A stretch of DNA of 64,000 bases from Streptomyces sp. NBC_01260. Its GTDB lineage: Bacteria > Actinomycetota > Actinomycetes > Streptomycetales > Streptomycetaceae. Made by a program: the position numbers and the translations under genes. The notes beneath the pieces are model-generated. The model did no database searches. It worked only from the letters and a program-made list of their open reading frames with translations, and was not told the origin of the DNA. Positions within the stretch are counted from its first letter, which is position 1, and each line of letters opens with the position of its first letter. Shown in pieces: positions 29,896 through 37,546 of the stretch. Location: NCBI RefSeq assembly GCF_036226405.1, contig NZ_CP108464.1, forward strand, positions 7,750,001 to 7,814,000, written 5' to 3'.

Positions 29896-30047
29896 CGGGA
29901 ACCCTTTCCTGGGACGGCCGGAGCCGCCGGGGAAGGCGGCCCTGTACACCGACATCCTGCCGGTTCGCGCCGCTCCGCGGCAGGGTGATCATGAGTGCGA
30001 GGTGTGTGGGCTCTCGGCCCGTTCGGCGTAGCCGCCGCAACACAGAT

Positions 30048-30072
30048 CGGGGCCGCACGGAGTGCGGCCCCG
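30048..30072 (-). terminator. hairpin after the small Pro-rich ORF (terminator or attenuator)
   Basis: CGGGGCCGCAC and GTGCGGCCCCG pair perfectly around a 3-nt loop. It lies 26 nt after the stop of the 31-residue ORF and about 150 nt before the reductase start, all on the minus strand. No U-run follows. Confidence 0.6.
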
Positions 30073-30098
30073 AGGACGACGGAAGGACGACGACGGAG

Positions 30099-30194
30099 TC
30101 AGTACGGCAGCGGACGCCCGGACGGAGTACGCAGATCGAGCGGCGGCGGCCGTGACGGAAGCTGGGGACGTCTGACAACCCTGATGCGGCCCAC
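30099..30194 (-). CDS. 31-residue Pro/Arg-rich peptide, candidate leader or small protein
   Basis: A perfect AGGAGG (30208-30203) lies 8 nt before GTG 30194. The peptide begins MGRIRVVRRPQLPS, contains a PPP tract, and ends RTPSGRPLPY. A strong hairpin follows, and the next gene on the strand is the reductase. Three consecutive prolines are a known ribosome-slowing motif, so it could be a regulatory leader; it could equally be a free small protein. The frame is short, so coding status rests on the ribosome site and context. Confidence 0.42.
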   Translation of the reverse strand: MGRIRVVRRPQLPSRPPPLDLRTPSGRPLPY

Positions 30195-30629
30195 TGCCAC
30201 CACCTCCTGTCGGTCACCCGACCTATGCCCGGCGGTAGGCCGTTCACACCCCCGCGGGCCGGTGATCGCTTTCCGTAACCGCTGCCGGCCTGCTCCGGCG
30301 GCCCGTGGCCCGCGTCGGCGAACCCCGCGCCCGTCACCACGACGGCGACGATCCGGTCATGCCCGGCGGTTGCCGCGCCGGTGGACGGGTGCGCACCGGG
30401 CGGGGGCCGCATCACCCGGTCGGAACGCCTCCACCGGCTCCCGGGCGGGGAGCCCGGTCCCACACGGTAGGACCCGCTCCGCGTTCCGACCCCGGCAATC
30501 CGTGTTAAACCTGAAGATGTGTGTGGTACAGGTCGGTTCCGGGCGTGGTTTCACCGCTCCGCCCGGCGGCCGCATCGACACGATGGCGGACGCCCGGGCG
30601 GTGACGAGCATGCCACCTCCGAACCGGAC
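30195..30629. other. intergenic region without a recognisable gene
   Basis: This stretch separates the small minus-strand ORF from the second phosphatase gene. Frames here have no protein-like composition. It should hold the promoters of both directions, but I could not define a convincing -10/-35 pair. Confidence 0.4.
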
Positions 30630-33308
30630 GTGAAGCGGTCCTCACCGGTCCGGAGGCTGCGTCCCCTCTTCGGCGCCCGCACCGTGGCCGGTCAGGTCTT
30701 CTTCATGACGCTGGGGATCGTGGTGCTGATCGTGTCGAGCGCGGTCCTCGCACTGGTGCTCCAGGGGAGACGCGACAGCACGCACGAGGCCGAGGCCCGT
30801 TCGCTGAGCGTGGCGGAGGCCTTCGCCCACGCACCCGGCACCGCGGTGGCGCTGGACAGCAGGAACCCCACGGCCGTACTGCAGCCGCTCACGGAGGCCA
30901 TCCGGGAGCGAACCGGAGTGGGGTCCATCGTGGTGGCCGGGACCAACGGGATCCGCTACACCCACCCCGACCCCGCACTGATCGGCAAGCACATAATCGG
31001 CCCGTACAAGGAGGCCCTGGCCGGTCACAGCTTCACCCGGACCTCCACCACGAGCCGCGGCCCAGCGGTCGTCTCGGCGGTTCCCGTCACGCGGCCCAAC
31101 GGCTCGGTCGCCGGACTGGTGTCCGTGGGCATCACTGTCGAGACCGTGAACGCCGTGGCCGAACCGAGCGTCCCGTTCGCCATCGTTACCGCGGTGGCCG
31201 CGGTGGCCCTCACGACGGGTGCCGCGGCACTGGTGAGCCGTCGCCTGGGCCGCCAGACCCGCGGCCTCGGCCCGGCCGAGATGACACGGATGTACGAGCA
31301 CCACGACGCGGTGCTGCACGCGGTCCGCGAAGGGGTCCTCATCATCAGTGGCGACCACCGGCTGCTGCTGGCCAACGACGAGGCCCGAAGGCTCCTCGGA
31401 CTGCCCGCCGACGCCGAAGGCCGCGCGGTGACGGACCTGGGACTGGAGCCCCGGACGGCCGAACTGCTGGCCTCCGGCCGGGTCGCCACGGACGAGGTGC
31501 GGCCGGCGGGCAACCGGCTGCTGGCCATCAACCTCCGCCCCACGGGTGAGCGCGGCGGACCACCCGGCGTCGTCGCGACCCTGCGGGACACCACGGAGCT
31601 GCAGGTCGTCACCGGCCGGGCGGAGACCGTACGGGGGCGCCTGACGCTCCTCTACCGGGCAGGTGCGCGGATCGGCACCACGCTCGATGTCACGACGACG
31701 GCGCGTGAGCTCGCGGAGGTCGCCGCACCGGGATTCGCCGACTGCGTGACGGTGGATCTCGCCGACTCCGTACTGCGCGGGGAGGAACCGGAGCCACCTT
31801 CCGGCGAGGTCATGAACATGCGCCGCACAGCCGTCTGCTGCGCCGACACCGATCACCCCCTGTACCCGCTCGGCCGCGTCATCGGATTCGTGCCCACCGG
31901 CCCCGAGGTCATCGGCACCAGCGGCGGTCACACCTGGATGGTGCCGGACCTGACCGCGTCCTCGCAGTGGCGGCAGCCCGACCCCGAGCAGGCCGCGAGA
32001 ATCCTGGAGTACGGATTCCACTCGCTGCTCTCCGTACCGCTGCACGCGCGTGGTGTCATCCTCGGCATGGCCAACTTCTGGCGCGCGCAGAACGAGGAAC
32101 CCTTCACCGCCGAGGACCTGTCGTTCGCCGAGGAGCTGGTGGCCCGGGCGGCCGTCAGCGTCGACAACGCCCGGCGCTACACGCGCGAGCACGAGATGGC
32201 GGTGACCCTGCAACGCAGCCTTCTCCCGCGCGGTGTTCCCGAGCAGAACGCCCTGGACGTCGCCTTCCGCTACCTGCCGGCGCAGGCCGGGGTGGGCGGG
32301 GACTGGTTCGATGTGATCCCGCTGTCCGGCGCGCGGGTCGCCCTGGTCGTCGGCGATGTGGTCGGGCACGGTCTGCACGCCGCGGCGACCATGGGCCGGC
32401 TGCGCACCACGGTGCACAACTTCTCCACGCTGGACCTGCCGCCCGACGAGCTCCTCGGCCACCTCGACGAGCTCGTCGCCCGGATCGACCAGGACGAGCA
32501 GGCCGACGGCGGCGTCGCGGTCACCGGGGCCACCTGTCTGTACGCGATCTACGACGCGGTCACCGGGCGCTGCTCGATCGCCCGGGCCGGCCACCCCGGG
32601 CCCGCCCTGGTACTGCCCGACGGCACCGTCGAGTTTCCCGAGATTCCGGCCGGCCTGCCACTGGGGATCGGCGGAATGCCCTTCGAGACGGTCGAACTGG
32701 AGGTGCCCGAGGGAAGTCGTCTGGTCCTGTACACGGATGGTCTGACCGAGCGCCGCGACCGCGACGTCGATGACAGTCTGGAGCAGCTGCGCCGGGCTCT
32801 GGCCAACCGCGACCGGACCCCCGAGGAGACCTGCGACGACGTGCTGGAGACCATGCTGCCCACCCGTCCGGGCGACGACGTCGCTCTGCTGGTGGCCCGC
32901 ACCCGCACCCTGGACCCGGCCCGGCGCGTGCAGTGGGAGGTGGCCCCCGATGCCTCGGCCGTCTCGGGCGTCCGCAAGGAGGCCACCCAGTGGCTCGCCG
33001 ACCAGGGGCTCGACGAGGAGGGGTTCGTCACCGAGCTGATCCTCAGCGAGCTGGTCACCAACGCCATCCGCTACGGCTCCGAGCCGATCACCGTGCGGTT
33101 GCTGTACGACCGGGCCCTGATCTGCGAGGTGTCGGACTGCAGCAGCACCTCGCCGCATCTGCGCTACGCCGAGACGACCGACGAGGGCGGGCGGGGGCTG
33201 TTCCTCGTCGCCCAGTTCGCCGAGCGCTGGGGGACCCGCTACACCGCGCGCGGCAAGGTGATCTGGTCCGAACAGACACTTGACGAGCCGGAGCCACCAC
33301 CTGAATAG
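30630..33308 (+). CDS. membrane sensor with PAS, GAF, SpoIIE phosphatase and RsbW-like kinase domains
   Basis: The 892-residue protein has TM helix 1 at about residues 17-43, an extracytoplasmic CitA/DcuS-like sensor region (GVGSIVVAGTNGIRYTHPDP), TM helix 2 at about 178-202, a PAS (HAVREGVLIISGDHRLLLAN), a GAF (about 345-520), a SpoIIE phosphatase (GVGGDWFDV, VVGDVVGHG, LVLYTDGLTERR, RPGDDVALLVA) and a C-terminal HATPase (LILSELVTNAIRYGS, GGRGLFLVAQFAERWG). It therefore combines an anti-anti-sigma phosphatase with an anti-sigma kinase in one sensor. GTG 30630 is chosen because the positively charged cap and TM1 begin there; no good ribosome site is visible. Confidence 0.88.
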   Translation: MKRSSPVRRLRPLFGARTVAGQVFFMTLGIVVLIVSSAVLALVLQGRRDSTHEAEARSLSVAEAFAHAPGTAVALDSRNPTAVLQPLTEAIRERTGVGSIVVAGTNGIRYTHPDPALIGKHIIGPYKEALAGHSFTRTSTTSRGPAVVSAVPVTRPNGSVAGLVSVGITVETVNAVAEPSVPFAIVTAVAAVALTTGAAALVSRRLGRQTRGLGPAEMTRMYEHHDAVLHAVREGVLIISGDHRLLLANDEARRLLGLPADAEGRAVTDLGLEPRTAELLASGRVATDEVRPAGNRLLAINLRPTGERGGPPGVVATLRDTTELQVVTGRAETVRGRLTLLYRAGARIGTTLDVTTTARELAEVAAPGFADCVTVDLADSVLRGEEPEPPSGEVMNMRRTAVCCADTDHPLYPLGRVIGFVPTGPEVIGTSGGHTWMVPDLTASSQWRQPDPEQAARILEYGFHSLLSVPLHARGVILGMANFWRAQNEEPFTAEDLSFAEELVARAAVSVDNARRYTREHEMAVTLQRSLLPRGVPEQNALDVAFRYLPAQAGVGGDWFDVIPLSGARVALVVGDVVGHGLHAAATMGRLRTTVHNFSTLDLPPDELLGHLDELVARIDQDEQADGGVAVTGATCLYAIYDAVTGRCSIARAGHPGPALVLPDGTVEFPEIPAGLPLGIGGMPFETVELEVPEGSRLVLYTDGLTERRDRDVDDSLEQLRRALANRDRTPEETCDDVLETMLPTRPGDDVALLVARTRTLDPARRVQWEVAPDASAVSGVRKEATQWLADQGLDEEGFVTELILSELVTNAIRYGSEPITVRLLYDRALICEVSDCSSTSPHLRYAETTDEGGRGLFLVAQFAERWGTRYTARGKVIWSEQTLDEPEPPPE

Positions 33309-33325
33309 GGCCGCACCGGCGGCGA

Positions 33326-33358
33326 CGCGGGGTCCGGCAGCAGCTGCCGGACCCCGCG
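33326..33358. terminator. bidirectional terminator
   Basis: There are 16-bp arms around a single central base (33342), between convergent genes. Confidence 0.8.
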
Positions 33359-33383
33359 CCGTTCGTTCATCTCATGAGGGGCG

Positions 33384-35567
33384 TCACGGGAAGGACACCA
33401 CGTTCGACGGGACGGTGGAGGTCCCGGATGTGGGTGATCCGGTGTTGTTGATGACGTGTTCGTACTGGCCCTGGCCGCCGAGGGAGACGACGAGCAGGTC
33501 GTGGAACTTCACTCCGGGCTTCACCGGTGCCTCGAAGCCGTGGTCCTGGCGGATCGTCGGGTCCACGTTGAAGTAGCAGTAGCTGCCCAGCCCCCAGCCC
33601 TCGTGGGTGGTCACGGAGTCGTCGACCTTGTAGGCCGCGAACCCCTTGGTGCTGCCGTTCTGGACGGCGGCCTGGTTGGGGGCGTCGTACGCCTTCTCGT
33701 TCTGGAAGAAGATCGTCTTGCCCCTCTCGCCGGACCAGCGCACGTCGTACTTGTTGAAGTGTTCGACGAACAGGCCGGTCGCCAGGACGTCGTCGCCGTT
33801 GACCTGGAGGCCGTAGTCGGCCCGGTTGGTCTCCCAGCCGATGCCCTCGCCGTGGTCCGCGCGCCACAGCCAGGTGTGGTCGACGATCGTGTCGTCGTTG
33901 TTGATCACCATGCCGGTGGTGGCCTTGCCCGCTCCCGCGCCGCCGACCCGGATGAACACGTCCTGGACGGTGGTCGGGTTGGCCGCGTGGTCGGCCGAGG
34001 CGCCGTCGGGGCCGACCTGGACCAGTACCTGGGAGTTGGCCGGACCGGCGTCGACGAGCAGGCCGGCGAGTTTCACCCCGTCCACGTCAGCGACCTTGAT
34101 GGCCGTGACCCCGTTGTCCGGGATGATCGTGGCCAGACCCAGGCCCAGTACGACCGTGTTGGCGCGGTCGATGTTGATCGTCTGGTTCACGTGGTAGATG
34201 CCCGGCGTGAACAGCAGGTGCAGGCCCTGCTGCACGGCCGCGTTGATGGTGGCGGCCGAGGCTCCGGGCTTGACCACGTAGAACTGGCTCAGCGGGATGG
34301 ACTCGCCCTGCGGCGTGCCGTTCCACGAGACGCCGCGTGCGTTGGTGCGCTTGGCGGGGACGAACACCTTGTAACTGTTGCCGTCCAGGTAGAGGAACGG
34401 CTTCTCGCGGGAGACCGGGGTGTTGCCGAGTGTGGTGTACGGGGGGTTGGGGAAGCTCTGGGCGGGGGCGCCCTCGACGCCGGAGAACGTCATGTTCCAG
34501 ACGCCGTTGCCCCAGCTGCCGACCGAGCTGTCGCGGGTGTACCACTGTTGCTGCGAATACGGGCCGACCTGACCGTCGATCTTGCTGTCGGCGATGTACC
34601 CTCCGCTGGCCCAGCCGTAGCCGTTCGGCGCGAGGTTGAGCCCGCCCTTGACGTGCATCCGGCGGAACGGGGCGGCCTGCGAGACGGCCCAGCGGTCGGT
34701 GCCGCTGACCGGGTTGAGTGCCAGGTTCTCCGCGGAGCGCCAGAAGTTCTGCGTGGCGTTCCCGTTGAACCAGCCCGCGTCGACGGTCACGTCACCGTTG
34801 AACGTGGTGTCGTCGGGCTTGAGACCGAGACCGGCGATCGAGGTGTAGAACCCGATCTGCGCGTTGAGGTTGTTGTACGTGCCCGGCTTGAACATCAGCG
34901 CGTAGCGGCCGGTGCCGAACTGCGCCGACTCCTGCTGCTTGAAGATCTCGTCGACCTTGGCCTGGATGTTGGGCGTCGAGGGGTCGAAGACCAGGACGTT
35001 GGGGCCGAGGTCGCCGCCGCCGGGAATCTGCGGGCCGCCTCCGCCGCCGGTGGTGCCGAAGACCTGGAACTCCCAGAGCGAGTAGCCGTACTGGGTGGCC
35101 CGCGCGGTGCCGGTCAGCCGGACGTAGCGGGCGGTGCCGGAGACGTTCAGGGTCTCGTTTCCGCCGGGACCCGTGGTGGTCGAGTAGGCGGTGCTCCAGG
35201 TGCTGTTGTCCGTGGAGAACTCGACCTTGTAGCTCTTGGCGTAGGCGGCCTCCCACCTCAGTGCGATCTGGCTGACCGAGGCGGCGGAGCCCAGGTCGAC
35301 CTCGATCCACTGGGGGTCGGCGGCGGCGCTCGACCAGCGGGTGCCGTTGTCGCCGTCCACGGCGGAGGTGGCGGGGGTGCCGTAGTTCTCCTGGCTGGAG
35401 GCGGTCACCGTCTTGCCCTGGGAGAGCAGCGAGGGTGCGGCGCTCGCCGGGGCCGACGGGACGAAGGCCAGGAGTGAGATGACGAGACCGGCGACGGCGG
35501 TCAGTACGCCGGTGCGTCTTCTTCCGGTCGAGGGCACGGGTCTGTGGAACACGGGGGGTGCGTACAT
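33384..35567 (-). CDS. secreted beta-helix glycosidase with N-terminal CBM32/F5-8C domain (GH55-like)
   Basis: The 727-residue protein has a signal peptide (TGVLTAVAGLVISLLAFVPSAPASA). A discoidin/CBM32 domain follows at about 45-175 (SAVDGDNGTRWSSAAADPQWIEVDLG ... YSLWEFQVFG), then a Gly/Pro linker, then a right-handed beta-helix region (FKPGTYNNLNAQIGFYTSIAGLGL, GIYHVNQTINIDRANTVVLGLGLATIIPDNG). The layout matches Streptomyces proteins named coagulation factor 5/8-domain proteins, related to GH55 exo-beta-1,3-glucanases. I am confident of the fold, less so of GH55 specificity. ATG 35567 follows GGAGA. A LacI-type palindrome lies 46-57 bp upstream. Confidence 0.8.
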   Translation of the reverse strand: MYAPPVFHRPVPSTGRRRTGVLTAVAGLVISLLAFVPSAPASAAPSLLSQGKTVTASSQENYGTPATSAVDGDNGTRWSSAAADPQWIEVDLGSAASVSQIALRWEAAYAKSYKVEFSTDNSTWSTAYSTTTGPGGNETLNVSGTARYVRLTGTARATQYGYSLWEFQVFGTTGGGGGPQIPGGGDLGPNVLVFDPSTPNIQAKVDEIFKQQESAQFGTGRYALMFKPGTYNNLNAQIGFYTSIAGLGLKPDDTTFNGDVTVDAGWFNGNATQNFWRSAENLALNPVSGTDRWAVSQAAPFRRMHVKGGLNLAPNGYGWASGGYIADSKIDGQVGPYSQQQWYTRDSSVGSWGNGVWNMTFSGVEGAPAQSFPNPPYTTLGNTPVSREKPFLYLDGNSYKVFVPAKRTNARGVSWNGTPQGESIPLSQFYVVKPGASAATINAAVQQGLHLLFTPGIYHVNQTINIDRANTVVLGLGLATIIPDNGVTAIKVADVDGVKLAGLLVDAGPANSQVLVQVGPDGASADHAANPTTVQDVFIRVGGAGAGKATTGMVINNDDTIVDHTWLWRADHGEGIGWETNRADYGLQVNGDDVLATGLFVEHFNKYDVRWSGERGKTIFFQNEKAYDAPNQAAVQNGSTKGFAAYKVDDSVTTHEGWGLGSYCYFNVDPTIRQDHGFEAPVKPGVKFHDLLVVSLGGQGQYEHVINNTGSPTSGTSTVPSNVVSFP

Positions 35568-35612
35568 GGGGAAGTCTCCTGAGTCGCGGTACGGGTGCAC
35601 GACACGAAGTCG

Positions 35613-35624
35613 GAGAGCGCTCTC
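35613..35624. promoter_or_regulatory. LacI-family-type operator upstream of the GH55-like gene
   Basis: GAGAGCGCTCTC is a perfect 12-bp palindrome with the AGCGCT core seen in CebR/CelR-type operators. Its position 46-57 bp upstream of the start fits repression. Confidence 0.5.
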
Positions 35625-36030
35625 TCCGGCCGATGGGGATACTTCTCCCTTGGTTCCCCACGCGTCAATAGGTGTGCAACACCCGCTTCGCCGGGCGACA
35701 TTGAGAACAAGAGTTGATGACGGATAGCTCACGATTGACCGAGTTCCGCACGCCTTAAAAGCACCGCGGCCGCAGATCTGGAGCGGCGTCGATTCAGGTG
35801 ATGATGGTGCGTACGCAGGGAGTGACCGAGGTGAAGCGTGCCGTTGCCACCGCAATCCGACGCTGCCCGGCGGCACCCGTGGCGGGCCGGAGGATCTGGG
35901 CACCGGAGGCCACCGCGCCTGTTACCGGACATCTTGCCGCCGTCCCGGGACAGCGGGTGCGCGTGCTCGCTATCCTCCGGGACATGAGCCGTGAGCGTGA
36001 CACGCGCGGCGCCCTTGACCAGGCGCGACG
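35625..36030. other. intergenic region between divergent genes
   Basis: It presumably carries promoters for the beta-helix glycosidase and the divergent regulator gene. I saw no further gene or palindrome worth naming. Confidence 0.4.
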
Positions 36031-37491
36031 GTGGTACCGGTGACCGCGGACATGGGCCCCGCGCCGTCGGGCCCCGGTGGCGCGGAGGCATGGAGATCCT
36101 TCGGGGTCCGGTTGCGCCAGTGGCGCAGGCGGGCCGGGCTGACCCAGGCCCAGGTGGGCGCCCGGGTCGGCTACGACCACACCGCCATCAGCAAACTCGA
36201 GCACGGCAGCCGCCGGACGCCGCTGCCCCTGGCCCGCAGGCTGGACGACCTGCTGACGGCGGGCGGCGACCTGCTCGCCGCCTGCGAGGCGGCCGAGGCC
36301 CGGGAAGGCGCGGCAGCCACGGGCGGGGCGGGCGGCGCTCCGCATCCCGCGGACACCCCGGCCCGCCGCGGACCGCTGCCCGGCGAGCCCGCGGGCGGCG
36401 CGCTGCTCGCGATGCTGCCACCCGGAACCGAGCTGCCCGCCGGCCTTCCCGCATACGGACTCGTCTGCCCGGCGCACGGCCGGGACGGCTGCGCCGTACC
36501 CCCGCTGACCGACGTCGTCGAACTGCACGCCGCCTTCTGCGCACTGGGCCCGGACACCTCGTCCCACCCCGCACTGGACACCGAGACCGTGCACGCGCTG
36601 ACCGCCCTGCTCGCCGTCTGCCTGCGCGCCGACGAGGAGCGTGCCTGGCCGGGCGCGACGGCCGTCGTGGAACGCACGCTGCACGCCATGCTCCGGTGGA
36701 TGGCGCTGCCCGCGGCCCCCTACCAGCGCCAACTCGCCCCGCTGGCGGCCGAGTACGCGCAGTCGGCCGGCTGCCTGCGGCTGTTGTGGGGCCGTAACGG
36801 CACCGCGATGGCCTGGCTCGACCGGTCGCTGCTCTGGTCCGCCATGGCCGGTCACGTGGGGACCGAGGTCGCGGCACTGAGCGATATGAGCACCCTGGCC
36901 CGGCTGGAGGGCGACGGGCCTTCGGCGCTGGCGTACGGCGGGGCCATCCGGCAGGCCGCGGCGGGCCGGCCGTGGGCGGGTGCCATGAGCGATCTGTACC
37001 AGGCGCGCGGTCATGCGGTGAGGGGGGACGCCCAGCAGACCCTGAGGCACATCGACCGCGCCCGGTCCCAGCTGGACCGGGTCGAGGAGCGGGACGAGAC
37101 GGAGGCGCCCTGGCTCTCCGTGGCCTCGGTGCGCCTGCGGGTGGAGTCGGGCGCGGCGGGCGCGCTGCGCGATCTCGCGGCGGCCACCGGGGACCGCCGG
37201 TTCGCCCTGCGCGCGGTCGCGGCGGCCGGCACCGCGCTCGGACTGCTGCCTGCCGGGATGCACTCGGCCCGGATGCTGTTCCTGGCGCGGATGGCCGACG
37301 CCCATGCCTGCGCGGGCGACCTGCCGGCGGCACAGGCCGTGGCCGGTCCGGTGCTCGACACCACCGAAGTGACGCCGTCGACACTGCTCGGCCAGGAACT
37401 GCGCGGGCTGCACGGCAGACTGGCCGCCCGCGGCGGCGGCCGGTCCGAGACCGACGACTTCGTCCGCAGACTGGCCGCGGTGGTCCGCTGA
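36031..37491 (+). CDS. Cro/C1-type HTH regulator with TPR-like C-terminal region
   Basis: The 486-residue protein has an N-terminal helix-turn-helix (FGVRLRQWRRRAGLTQAQVGARVGYDHTAISKLEHGSR) at about residues 24-64. The remaining ~400 residues are Ala/Leu-rich helices with TPR-like spacing (DLYQARGHAVRGDAQQTLRHIDRA). This is the common Streptomyces XRE-TPR layout, implicated in development and antibiotic control, with ligand usually unknown. Starts at GTG 36031, GTG 36040 or ATG 36052 are all possible; none has a strong ribosome site. Confidence 0.82.
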   Translation: MVPVTADMGPAPSGPGGAEAWRSFGVRLRQWRRRAGLTQAQVGARVGYDHTAISKLEHGSRRTPLPLARRLDDLLTAGGDLLAACEAAEAREGAAATGGAGGAPHPADTPARRGPLPGEPAGGALLAMLPPGTELPAGLPAYGLVCPAHGRDGCAVPPLTDVVELHAAFCALGPDTSSHPALDTETVHALTALLAVCLRADEERAWPGATAVVERTLHAMLRWMALPAAPYQRQLAPLAAEYAQSAGCLRLLWGRNGTAMAWLDRSLLWSAMAGHVGTEVAALSDMSTLARLEGDGPSALAYGGAIRQAAAGRPWAGAMSDLYQARGHAVRGDAQQTLRHIDRARSQLDRVEERDETEAPWLSVASVRLRVESGAAGALRDLAAATGDRRFALRAVAAAGTALGLLPAGMHSARMLFLARMADAHACAGDLPAAQAVAGPVLDTTEVTPSTLLGQELRGLHGRLAARGGGRSETDDFVRRLAAVVR

Positions 37492-37498
37492 AACGCCG

Positions 37499-37529
37499 GG
37501 GGCGGGGCGTGTGGATCACGCCCCGCCCC
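37499..37529. terminator. bidirectional terminator
   Basis: There are perfect 13-bp arms (37499-37511, 37517-37529) between the regulator gene and the convergent protease gene. Confidence 0.8.
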
Positions 37530-37546
37530 TGCCCCCTGATGAGAAA

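Noticed and set aside
30519..30629. Earlier ATG start for the membrane phosphatase
   Set aside because: The translation of this part is Arg/His/Gly-rich and unlike a sensor N-terminus; no ribosome site.
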